Origin: Phaeotremella fagi
Lineage: Eukaryota > Basidiomycota > Tremellomycetes > Tremellales > Phaeotremellaceae
Assembly: GCA_001599715.1 (NCBI GenBank)
Contig: BCHU01000009.1
Span: 992,001 to 1,056,000, forward strand
Direction of reading: 5' to 3'
DNA: 64,000 nt
A program made the position numbers and the translations under genes. Positions within the stretch are counted from its first letter, which is position 1. Each line of letters starts with the position of its first letter. The notes below the pieces were generated by a model, which saw only the letters and a list, made by a program, of their open reading frames with translations, made no database searches and was not told the origin of the DNA. Below, one piece after another: positions 25,300-37,153 of the stretch.

Positions 25300-26172
25300 C
25301 TACTGAGATAGAATAGATCTAACGAAAGAGTTGTAATCGATTTGACCATCCCTATAAACGTTCAAAATGAGAGATATCAAAGGTCAGTTCCACGAAATTT
25401 CAAGTTAACATAATCATCACCCACCTCACAGGGAAACCACTCAACAACTCATCAACCTCAGCATCAGTCATCTTCTCACCTAATTGAGTGAGAACATAAC
25501 GTAATTCCCCAGCTCCAATAAACCCGTTACCAGCTTTATCGAAAACTTGGAATCCTTTGATGAATTCGTCTAAAGGGGTGGATGGATCAGCAAAACATTT
25601 TGGGATTGGACCTAGATGATCCACTTACCAGCTGTTCCAGCTGGTTTCCATCCGTCGGGTCTGTTTAGGATTTGTAGGAATTGATCGTAAGAGACTATAC
25701 TTTGGTTAGTTGACATAACGAAGAATGTTTTCCAGAGAGTTTGATGATTCCATAGGCTCTTGAGGGAGCGAATTGAACCACATTGAAGTGATCCTACTCG
25801 TATATCCAGTTCAAACAGCTCCAATTCCAAGTTCATCGTTATAGACTAGATGCTCTACATCCAAACACAAACCAATCAAAATCTCACTCACAAGTAGCAC
25901 CAACATTACCCTCCAAAGCAGCAACCTCAGCTTGTGTAGGATTTTGACCGAGACTTCTCAACAATTCTCCTAAAGTTTCTCTTGGGACTTGACCTGTACC
26001 TCTTTTATCGAAAAGAGCGAAAGCTTCACGGTATTCTGGAGAGAGGGGGTTGTTAGTTGGGTGGCAAGGGAGTTGGGTCTGGGGTTTATTTATTTACCTG
26101 CGTTATTTGATGACTGGAGGGGTGGGCGTTAGTGTTTTGGAGTGTGAGTTGGTGTTGTGTTGTGCTTACCAT
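25300..26172 (-). CDS. MLC1: Myosin essential light chain (Cdc4/Mlc1 type)
   Basis: EF-hand light chain that binds IQ motifs of type II (and V) myosin at the cytokinetic ring. The spliced product is about 141 residues, the size of S. pombe Cdc4, and follows it block by block: [98 protein letters not shown] and [16 protein letters not shown]. Coding exon 1 is only the ATG (26170-26172) directly followed by a donor; exon 2 is 16 bases (26098-26113). A longer intron, about 190 nt, lies near 25890-25700. EF-hand calcium ligands are degenerate, as in other essential light chains. The stop is the TAG on the minus strand at 25300-25302. Diverges from DED1. Confidence 0.9.
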
Positions 26173-26784
26173 TCTGATGATGTTGATGGAATATTATTGA
26201 TATCGTTGTTCGTTGTTGATTTTACTTTCTTTCTCTCAAATGTACGAGTACTGCGAGTAACGCGCTCGGACCAGACGCGACTAGTGCTACGAATAAAAGT
26301 GTATCTATTGAATTTATTTAAATCAATTAAATTTAATAAATCCCAATCCCAATCACCCTCTGCTCCCACGCCTTGTGCAGTGTCCCGCTCAACGTGGGGA
26401 GTGAGAGTGGCGAATAAGGGTTAGTCAATTTCATGGTAAGAGTAAGAGTGCTAACTTATAACTTAAAGATTTTCACAGCGTTTATCTTCTTTTTCTTTTT
26501 CTTTTTCTCTTTCTTTTTCATTAGACCTTTGGTCAATTTAATCTTATTCTTCACTCAAACAACAACAAAAACCACAACAACAACAACACCCTTCGACCAC
26601 ATTCTCTTCTCTCTTCATATTCACATAGACAGATAGAAAAGAAAGACTGGTTCTTCAAAACATTACGAAAATCAAAATTTAATCAAAAGAATTTTTCATT
26701 CACATCGAAATTAATCATCTCTCAGAGACATCTTACATCGCACCACACCTTACTTACTCTTCAATCAAACACTCAATACATATC
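26173..26784. other. Divergent promoter region of the light chain and DED1 genes
   Basis: About 610 bases shared by two divergent start codons. The DED1 side contains a pyrimidine tract and a CAACAACAACA run near 26570-26590, typical of highly expressed basidiomycete genes. A 124-codon open frame over 26050-26424 overlaps the light-chain exons and is not taken as a gene. Confidence 0.5.
26485..26519 (+). promoter_or_regulatory. DED1: Pyrimidine (CT-rich) tract upstream of DED1
   Basis: A pure T/C run of 35 bases about 265 bases upstream of the DED1 start. CT-rich blocks close to the transcription start are common in strongly transcribed fungal genes, so this is a probable core promoter element. 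Function is inferred from position and composition. Confidence 0.45.
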
Positions 26785-29017
<2,233 letters not shown>

Positions 29018-29916
29018 AAGTCATCACTTGGACTTCACAAATATACCCTGTTCATTTCCATTTTCCTTCTTTTTCAGAATCAACGTCACGGTCCGATAAA
29101 AAAAATCGTTCACTCTATTCCGACAGAGCCGGTATCATTTTAATTTCTTTTTCCAATTTTACTTTCATTTCATTTCGACTTATCAGGGCAACAAACACAA
29201 CAGCATCAAGATACATTAAATAGATTCGAATACCAGCATCTTTGACGATATCACTCAAATTTTTTATCATGAACATTAGAAAACATTGCTCAATAACGAC
29301 GGACAATTAGATCATCAATCAACAACAAGAAAGAACGACGAAAATGAAACGATAGAGACGACTTCCCGATGACATATCAAAATATTAGCCTTTTTTCTTT
29401 TGGCTATAGACACGACAAGACTATAGAATTAAAGAAAATAGAGGCTTACACAAAAAACCATATTACACATACGCAATTATAATACGCACAAACAATTTTT
29501 TCGGGAATTCTCAATATTTATCAACATTTCAATTTTCAAACATTATTCATTTTATCATCCAAAATTATTTAATGATTTATTCGTCCTTTTTTAAAGATGT
29601 CATGTCGCACAGGGGAGGGGGAAGAGAGGGGGGAAGAGCACGGTTTTCTATTCATATTTACAATTCAAAGATTTATTCGAAGAGGTTTATTGCCCTAAAC
29701 TTTACATTTTTCTCAAGTTCACTCTTTATTTTTACTTTTTCACTTTTCCGATACCATCTCTGTATTATTCCAGAAACTTTTATCTATCTTACTTCAACAC
29801 ATTTTTTAGTTAATGTTTCTGGTGATTCGGGGTTCTTAGACAATCCAATTCATATGCATAGACTGAACACAATTAGGTGGTGTCACATATGAGTAAAGTG
29901 AATTTACTGTTAACCA
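29018..29916. other. Long region between DED1 and the paralog array
   Basis: About 900 bases, strongly A/T-rich, with T-runs at 29515-29600 and 29700-29760. It includes the DED1 3' untranslated region. Open frames here have low-complexity translation and no start context or splice support, so I call none. Confidence 0.5.
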
Positions 29917-30541
29917 CTACCGATCGTCGTAACTAGGTGGATAAAAACTAGTTAGTCCAGTAGGATGTCTATGAACCTCCAAAATCCTGTTGCCAATTTC
30001 ATCAAACCTCTCAAAACTCCAATGAAATTCTCCAATCTCTCTGCTGAATTTACAACCAGCTTGAACGCATACATAACCACCTATTTTTCGTGAATATTTC
30101 AATGAATGTTGAAACCCGTTGAAATCTGTGCCAACAGTCATCAGCTGTGACCGTGTTTTACAATCGCTTTGAAAAAGAGATAATCACCATGACTACACCT
30201 GGTCGAACTTGTATATCCAATTAATCCACATTTCCTACATTGCGTAGTCCCAGTCCAATCTACGATCCTACATTGAGAATTGGGATGTGATTCTGGAATC
30301 AAAACGAGGTAAGCGTCTTGTGATTCAAGTTCCGATTCTCCCACTTACGTCTGGAAGATATCTCAGAACTTCTGGTCCAACCTTCACAACCTATGATCCC
30401 GTTTGGGTAGGTTTGATCTTTATCCAATGTTATCCCGTTGATAGATCTGGTTCCTATGTTGGTGGCAGTTGACGTTGACGTTGGTTGTGACGCTGTTCGT
30501 TTCGGTTTATCTCTTATTGAGCGTGTTTTCTGCATTTTCAT
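29917..30541 (-). CDS. Copy A of an unrecognised cysteine-rich small-protein family
   Basis: No known family recognised. Three exons join cleanly: the first from ATG 30539-30541 to about 30350, the second after GATTCCAG, the third after GGCACAG, ending at 29917-29919. The shared layout with copies B-D is: N-terminal variable basic/Thr-rich part; NGIIGCEGW and SSEISSRQSH; a possible zinc knuckle TQCRKCGLIGY..TRCS; then YVCVQAGCKF. The second and third intron positions (phase 1 after the SAR-like motif; phase 1 after the Cys-Ser) are the same as in B-D. The C-terminal part (FHWSFERFDEIG, HRHPTGLTSFYPPS) is not shared. Copy A is the most diverged and lacks the MSQ start of the others. No signal peptide or membrane helix is visible. 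Confidence 0.7.
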
Positions 30542-30863
30542 GGGATTGTATTCGTACGATGCTTGGAAGTCAAAAAAATGATACCAAAAGTTTATTTACA
30601 GTGTTAGTCATCTCCATTGGCCAAAGTCTTCGAATCTTTCTTCGTGTTTATCCCGCTTCTCGGTGATTGCTCATGATCCTTTGTATATTTGGGATACAAT
30701 ACAGATACAGGACTTCGATCAATATCGGTTTCGAAAGTGGACAAGAACACTTGTTGGAAGGCGAGTCGAAATACACACGATATCAGCTACATCTAATACA
30801 CTACAACTCAGAAATCGCTTTATTTCACTCCCTTCATCTGATGCATCTTCAGACTCCGAAAAC

Positions 30864-31630
30864 TCAGCACCGACCAACTTCATAAATAATCCTACATGGG
30901 AATGACCAGCTATCGAAACTTTGAGTTGGATCGTAAATCGCATAAGAAAGTGGACATTTCGTTTCTGAGTAGTAACAGGAAAACATGACCGGGCCTGCGT
31001 CTGAAAAAGCGTCTGGCAGGATTTTGTGGTTTCCACCGGAGCCTAAGACGTCTGGTTTTCAGTCGACATGTTATAAGATGTTGGGTAGAGTGTTCTACTG
31101 TATTTCGACTTACTTGTGCATTTTATATCGGACGCTTCACCCAATAAAGAGCAATTACTGCATTGAATCACTCCTTGCAAATCGATTATATTGGTTGTCG
31201 ATTTATGAGACTCTAACAAGGTAAATCAATGAAAACTCAGTCGCTTTCCTTACGACGAAATGAATGATACTGACCTCTGGCTGAAATTTCTGAGCCTGGC
31301 TTCCAATTTTTACAACCGATTATCTCTTACATTCTTGAGTCAATATTGCTGGTCCTAATAAAATTGTCTAAGTCACTAGTGGTAGGACAACGAATGAGTC
31401 TAACCCCATCATGTGATTCTATTTTCAGCCGGAATTCATTGGCATCATCTTGCTCTTCTTCTTCTTCTTCTTTTTCACATTCACCACGATCAGCTATAAA
31501 GGTGATAACAACAAGTCAGTCTTAACATCTTAACCTCTTTACGAAATCAATATGTTTTACCTTTACTCGTAGAGAAATCAGGATTCTCACTGAGTTTACG
31601 AGTGGAATTTGGATCAGAATCTTGTGACAT
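30864..31630 (-). CDS. Copy B of the same cysteine-rich family
   Basis: The start ATG 31628-31630 gives MSQDSDPNSTRKLSENPDF. Five exons join in frame through an acidic run (KEEEEEQDD), HDGVRLIRCPTTKIIGC, KNWKPGSEISARESHKSTTN, the CxxC block VIQCSNCSLLGEA..IKC, then SCYYSETKCPL and YDPTQSFDSWSFPC, to TGA 30864-30866. Just past the stop, in another frame, an acidic SESEDASDEG stretch matches the tail of copy C, so B seems to have lost its last part by a small frame change. B and C are close to each other at the base level, introns and downstream sequence included. Unknown function; the spaced cysteines suggest metal binding, which is inference. Confidence 0.7.
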
Positions 31631-31818
31631 GTTGAATGAAATACTGCACGTTATTATAAAGTAATTACGAAGAAGGGATGGTTTTAGATGAAGACAAGTT
31701 CACCAGGTAGACATATAAATACTTTAGAAGACAGTTGAATCGAAGACCTTATCAGCTACATCAAACACTGTACAATTCAGAATTCGCCTTCGATCAACCA
31801 CCCCCCTTCCCCCCTCTC

Positions 31819-32684
31819 TCATTCAGCATCAGACTCTTCAGACTCAGCTTCCGCTCCAGCTTCATCCAAGAACCCCCTCAACCTGATTCCACTAAATCCC
31901 CTGATTTCCCGCATAGATGCATATGGATGAGCAGCCGAGCGTTGATTTCGTCGCACTTCTACGGGATCATCCATTGGAATCAACTCTTGGCAAGGCATTG
32001 ACCACTTGTTGAAAGCTTGAGTTGGATCGTAATTTTCGGACGGAGGAAGTGGACATTCTGTGTCTGCAAAGGTACAGAAAAATCCGAACACGGTCCCAGC
32101 ACTTGCATAGAGGTTGTGGTTTCCACTGGCGCCTCAGGGTCTGGTTTCAGTGGATATGTTACGGGTAATGTATATCTTCTCGGCTTACTTGAACATTGTA
32201 CACCGGAAACTGTACCTCTTAGGGAACACCTACTGCATTGAACATCTCCTCTCATGTTGAGTATCTTGGTGGTGGATTTATGAGATTCTGACAAAAGTTG
32301 ATGGTTTGTCCTGACAACGAAATGAATGACACTTACCTCTGGCTGACATTTCTGAACCTGGCTTCCAGTCTGTACAACCTATTATCTCTTACCATTGCCA
32401 GTCAGCATTGCTAATCAGAATAACGTACTGAACTCACTGGTCATAGAACAACGAAATAGTTGAAACCCGTCGTGTGATCTTAAAGCCTCTGAATATCGAT
32501 GTGCATCACATCCTCCTCCTCCTTCTTCTCCTTCCCCTTCGCCACTATCAGCTATGAAGGTGAAATCAATGAATCAGTCTTTTACGTTTATCCAAAAAAT
32601 TCAATATGGTTTACCTTTACTTATGGAGAAATCAGAAATCTTATTAAGTTTACGAGCGTATTTTGGGTGGAGATCTTGTGACAT
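31819..32684 (-). pseudogene. Copy C of the cysteine-rich family, apparent one-base frameshift
   Basis: The start ATG 32682-32684 gives MSQDLHPKYARKLNKISDF, a Glu/Gly run (GEGEEGGGG), HDGFQLFRCSMT, KIIGCTDWKPGSEMSARESH, and DVQCSRCSLRGTVSG..QCS, all in frame with the same introns as copy B. The next exon matches B only after a one-base shift near 32131-32138 (11 bases in B, 10 in C), after which TVFGFFCTFADTECPLPP, NYDPTQAFNKWSMPC and an acidic end (EAESEESDAE) read to TGA 31819-31821. I found no GT..AG choice that restores frame. Either this copy is recently broken, or the base is an assembly error, or splicing is unusual. Its long acidic tail is probably the ancestral end that B lost. Confidence 0.55.
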
Positions 32685-33306
32685 GCTGTATTGAATGAGC
32701 AGTACGGTACGTTACTGTGAAGTATTCAAGAAGCAATGGTTGTAGATAATGACAAGTTGACCAAGTGAACCTTCCAAGTATAGTAGGAGACAGTTGCAAG
32801 GAAGACCTTGCCCTCTCTGAACTCCGCATGACTGTGATCTTTTCATGAGAGGAACAAAGGCCGAGTGACGGTAGAGATGGCTTCGGTGGCTGCTGGTAAC
32901 ACACAATCTAATGGGATGAGCACGTCTTCTTCATGGAGACGCTCTACATTGTCTCAAATGTGTTTGAGCGGTGCGACGGCTTACGCATCACTACCTGCAC
33001 TGCCAACACCTCCGGTTGACGGATCCCCCAAGCCAAAATTCAACCTCGGCAACGCCACAATCAAAGATTTCATCATTTCATGTCCTACCCACCTCAACAC
33101 AAATATGAAGTAGCGGAAACCAGTTCTCTTTGGTTATCACCCCCTCACGGCGAGGATCTCTGCATTCTATCGTCAAACCTGCATGTACAAGCTCGTCGAT
33201 AACCCGTATGATACCGTTTTACCGACCGGGTCGTCGTCCGGTGGATCCCAATCTTCGTACTTAAAGGACAACTCCGGGTTGGTGGATTACTGCAAACACC
33301 TCTACT
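32685..33306. other. Region between copy C and the dehydratase
   Basis: About 620 bases between two divergent starts. A 79-codon frame from ATG 32878 on the plus strand (to 33114) has a Ser/Thr/Pro-rich product with no family likeness and no exon continuation, so it is not called. Likely holds both promoters. Confidence 0.45.
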
Positions 33307-35322
33307 ATGACTATCAAGATCTCTAGTTTTTCGGTTCATGGTAAGGATGGTACTTACAGTTGATGCACTGTACGGTGAGCTGACTTAAGTACCATAGATA
33401 TCAGATTTCCAACTGTAAGTAAGATAGGTTCCGGCGAAGCTGAACCCAACAGTCTCTTCAAGGAGATGGTTCCGATGCGATGTAAGTTCATATACAGTAT
33501 ACCGCATATCTGATCAAGATACGTAGGAATAAGAGTGGTGACCATTCAATGGCATTTCTAAAGATCAACACCACTGGTGGACTCAAAGGACAAGGAATGA
33601 CCTTCTGTAAGTGAACTTCGATTGACGTACTGATGTCTTAGCTATCGGGAAAGGAAACGATATTCTTTGTTTCGCTATCACCCAGATAGCTAACCGTCTT
33701 ATCGGACTTGATGTGGAGAAGATATTTGCTGATATGGGTGGTTTCTGGACTTTTGGTGAGCTTGAACTATCTATCCCATCAAATCTGATACAAAATAGTC
33801 ACCGGTGAAAGTCAACATCGTTGGTTGGGACCTGAAAAGGGTGTCATTGCTTTAGCAACTGCCGCTGTAGTTAATACAGTGTGGGACATGTTTGCTAAAT
33901 CTCGTGGTAAACCTTTATGGAAACTCATAGCAGATTTCACACCTGAGGAGTGAGTCTTGCCGTAGAGGTAAAACAATTTACTCATTGGCATCATAGATTC
34001 GTCGACTGCATGGCATTACGATACTGTTCTGATAGTCTGACAAAAGAAGAAGCCTTATCAATATTGAAAGAGGGAGAGGCACTCAAACAACAAAGAACAG
34101 TCGAAGTCACTGCCAAGGGGTATCCGGCTTATACCACTAGTGCAGGCTGGCTGGGTAAGCAAAGATGGGAGTACAAGTTAACACCCAGGTTATTCTGATG
34201 AAAAGGTGAAGCATCTGGTCATGGATGCTTTAGGAAAGGGGTTCAATCATATCAAGGTTAGCAGCTAGTGTGTATCACGTTCTGATTTCCAGCTCAAAAT
34301 CGGTGCCGATCGCGAAAACGATCTTCGTCGTTGTAAAATGGTTAGGGAGATTATCGATAATCCAGCAAACATGCCCAAAGGATTTCAGGTCGATCCAAAA
34401 TCATTGGAAGGTAAAAACGCAGGTCCGACTGGTTGTGTTTTGATGGTTGATTCTAATCGTACGTCCGTGTCAGTCAAGGTATTTGTACAAGTACTTACTC
34501 AGTACAGAGGTATTTGACGCTGATCAAGCTATTGATTATGTCAAGTATCTGGCTCCGACTAGACCTTGGTTTATCGAGGAACCAACTTCACCTGATGATG
34601 CCGTTGCTCATGCGAAGATCAAAAAGGCTTTACAGCCTTACGGCATAAAGGTTGCGACGGGTGAACATACAAGTAGCAGAGTATGTTTATGTTCATGGTA
34701 TACGGCATTCTCCGTTGCACTGACACAACTTTCAGATGGCATTCAAAGCTTTCTTTGAACTCAACGCAATGGACGTTTGTCAATTGGACGTAACCAGGTT
34801 GGCAGGTTTCAACGAAGTACTCACTGTACTTGTAATGGCCAAGAAATTTGGGGTTCCTGTTTGTCCACATTCCGGTGCAGTTGGATTGATGAATTATCAC
34901 GTATGTTGACCATCTGTAAGCAAATTCATACTGACGTCGGTATAGGTACATGTGTCCTTGATAGATTACATTTGTGTCACTGGAGAAATGGAGCATAACG
35001 TCTTAGTATACGTCGAGTAAGTATTTTCTAGTTGAAATGACATTTTTCCTGATTTTTCAACAGTCATCCATTGGTTCACGATCCATTCCTTTACCCAGTT
35101 GGTCCAGTCAACGCACAAGGGAGATACAAGTAAGATTACTATTCTGTCAAATTATCTATCTAATGTGGATGCTAACGACATTGCAGCGTTCCTCTGAATC
35201 CTAAGGAAGGTGCCTCTATCGAGATTTACGATAGCTGTATTGAGGAATTCTCATTTCCCAACGGTAGCTTTTGGAAAGCGCATCCAAAAAAAGCTGAACC
35301 TCTTCCAACACAGTTTTCTTGA
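33307..35322 (+). CDS. Enolase-superfamily sugar-acid dehydratase (L-galactonate/L-fuconate type)
   Basis: Removes water from an aldonic acid to give a 2-keto-3-deoxy acid; the closest families are fungal L-galactonate dehydratase (galacturonate breakdown) and ENOSF1 L-fuconate dehydratase. Start ATG 33307 (MTIKISSFSVH). Tiny exons follow; a 38-nt intron (33415-33452) and one at 33482-33526 give DIRFPTSLQGDGSDAMNKSG. Then GQGMTFSIGKGNDI, HRWLGPEKGVIALATAAVVN, AYTTSAGWLGYSDEKV, the catalytic K-x-K in FNHIKLKIGADREND, metal ligands in LMVDSNQVFDADQAIDYV, WFIEEPTSPDDAVAHAKI and VATGEHTSSR, the catalytic His in VPVCPHSGAVGL, and FSFPNGSFWK near the stop at 35320-35322. Intact, with about a dozen introns. 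The substrate choice between the two acids is open. Confidence 0.85.
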
Positions 35323-35794
35323 TCACATAGCGCTTCACGAGATGTATTCTGCTATTGTGTGGAAGACTATTTCTTACTGCAGTAAATGCTTTGCGATGAT
35401 GGTCTTTTGGTTTGGATGACTACTGTGTGCTACTCTACACCCGACACTGGTTGATTGATCTGCCAAAGTAGCCTAGTACATTGTTTTGCCACTGCTGTAA
35501 GCCACATCCGTTCAACTTCAAACAAAAGCTGTGAGGTCGCCCGAAGTCCTTTTGATATGTACCTATCTCAACGGTACATATAAACTCTAGATGCTTTCTT
35601 CTGGTCTCAGCTTCTAGACATGGCAGCTGGAGGTCTGTACGGTTGGCCCCCGTTGCTTTGAGTACCATAGGCCTAAGGGGGTTCTAGCTACAGTATCGTT
35701 GTTTTTCACTTGCTGTCCTCTCAGTTTTAGTAAGCTAAATAATTGCTCGAATTTATCTTATAGTATGCATCACATGAATCTCAATCAAGTACAA
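35323..35794. other. Intergenic between the dehydratase and copy D
   Basis: About 470 bases between two convergent stops. It should carry both 3' untranslated regions. Nothing else seen. Confidence 0.5.
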
Positions 35795-36551
35795 TCACCA
35801 ATACTCTGGAGACTCCTCTTCGATGTACCTCTCCCAAGAAAAAAGACCCAACGGCTTTTTACTGATCGGTTCTTGTAATGAACTGACCGATGAGGATGGT
35901 TCAAAGACTTTACTCAATCCACTGGTTGGGTTCGTGAGCCCACAGCCTGATTGATTGCAACCCCACCCTTCTTTTTTCAGTTGCATGGCATGCGAAGCTT
36001 GGAAAAAGAGTCACAAGGTCAGTGGGAAACACAAACTACAGTGAGCTGACGCTTACCACCTGAGCAGCGGATAGTACTCATATACCCTCCCAAACCACAG
36101 AGATGACATTGAATATATCCCCTATCATTACGCATGGTCGTAGTTCGGTCGTGAGACTCTGTGTTGAAGATCAGCATTGATCGTTTACAGATCTGTTAGA
36201 GGAGCCATTGCCTACCTTGGGCGCTTTGTTGGGAGCTGGGATCCCAATCTATGCAACCGATGATCTCTTTGTATGATGATCAGTATAGACAATAGCACGA
36301 TCAAGGGATTGCACTCACTGCTCTTTGGGTCGCGGAGCACACTTTGGCCGTCGAAGGAGGTAAGAGTCTCTGGAGGCTCAGAGTTGAGGTGGGTGTTGTT
36401 TTCTGAAGTGTTCTCTGAGGTGTTCTCTGAGATGATGATCTCTGTGGTGACAATTATGAGTCAGCTGTGGTAAGGCTGTGTGGATGGAGAAAGAAAATGA
36501 GGCACACTAACCTGTTGGAGTGATATTCTCATCTTTGGTGGCTTGAGACAT
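35795..36551 (-). CDS. Copy D of the cysteine-rich family (intact)
   Basis: Start ATG 36549-36551 (MSQATKDENITPT). Five exons join in frame to TGA 35795-35797, giving about 165 residues: an acidic/Asn-rich part with three SENT/SEN steps, LTSFDGQSVLRDPKSKIIGC, IDWDPSSQQSAQESHDRTTT, GYIQCHLCGLGGYMSTIRCS, EGWGCNQSGCGLTNP, then a Ser/Pro-rich end (LGLFSWERYIEEESPEYW). The order IIGC - W - SAx-ESH - QCxxCxLxG - C - CxxxxxC is the same as in A-C, and the three introns fall at the same codons. Separated from the rest of the array by the dehydratase on the other strand. No known domain recognised; cysteine spacing suggests a small zinc-binding fold. Confidence 0.75.
36398..36433. repeat. 12-bp minisatellite in copy D
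   Basis: Three near-perfect 12-bp units (GTTTTCTGAAGT, GTTCTCTGAGGT, GTTCTCTGAGAT) inside the second exon of copy D. On the coding strand they give the repeated Ser-Glu-Asn-Thr steps. Unit number is a multiple of three bases, so changes would not break the frame. Confidence 0.75.
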
Positions 36552-37153
36552 TTCGATGGTGGAAGTTGGTAAAAATCGACAAAAGTGGGGAAAAGATTTG
36601 AAAGAGTTGAAGTCAGCCCCAGAAGACCTCGAGGTTTAAGTATGCCATACTAGAATAAAATGAACCTTTCATTGGGTTTTTTGATGAAAAGTCAGAAAAA
36701 ACCGACAAAGGTCGACATGTCTTCGAAACATTTCGGTCAAACATTCATTGTTAGGAGTATGATGTCATTCCAACTTCGACAATGGATTGTGAATCAATAA
36801 GTATCATAATCTACCTCCGAGACGTTTCAGTGAATTATCCATTGTGGAAATGCGAAAAAAAAACAATGTTACGTCTTTGTGTCACCCTTTCATTCTCTGC
36901 GTCAGTGTGGCGAACCAATCTTCGAAGGCAATTTCTTCACTTTGATTTATTTAGCTGTCCATTGAACCTTTCGGGGAGCTCGTCGTTGGAGCCAGGAAGA
37001 AATGAGTTCTCCTTTTAGGTGCTTTTCATACGAGAAGACGAGGGCAAGAGTTACATCACATGGAAGACTGGTTCGAGTCTTCTTCACTTTCATTTCCTTT
37101 TTCTACTTTTCTAAACGCCACAATTTCTCTCCTAATCGATTGGTTGACTAACA
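36552..37153. other. Divergent promoter region of copy D and the two-repeat protein
   Basis: About 600 bases between the two start codons. The repeated words AAAAGTGGGGAAAAG near 36583 and GAAAAGTCAGAAAAACCGACAAAGG near 36690 are short and may be chance. No gene called. Confidence 0.45.

Larger units (their letters stand above)
30780..32800. repeat. Tandem segmental duplication carrying copies B and C
   Basis: Two head-to-tail units of about 1 kb: roughly 30780-31730 and 31750-32800. The match extends beyond coding sequence: ATCAGCTACATC followed by a similar ACAACTCAGAA/ACAATTCAGAA run occurs downstream of both genes (about 30782 and 31751), and the upstream parts share AATGAATG-like starts, GATGAAGACAAG/GATAATGACAAG and AGACAGTTG. 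Introns also align. This places the duplication later than the split from A and D. Exact ends were judged by eye. Confidence 0.7.

Noticed and set aside
26050..26424. 124-codon frame on the plus strand
   Set aside because: It runs antisense over the light-chain first exons and introns; a shadow frame.
29572..29892. 106-codon frame right of DED1
   Set aside because: A/T-driven Phe/Tyr/Ile/Ser composition in the 3' region; no start context or family.
32878..33114. 79-codon frame on the plus strand before the dehydratase
   Set aside because: No domain, no splice continuation, and it lies in the space expected to be a promoter.
33415..33526. Apparent frameshift in the dehydratase near FPT..MVPMR
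   Set aside because: Reading straight on breaks frame, but two short introns (33415-33452 and 33482-33526) give SLQGDGSDAMNKSGDHS in frame, which fits the family. The gene is intact.
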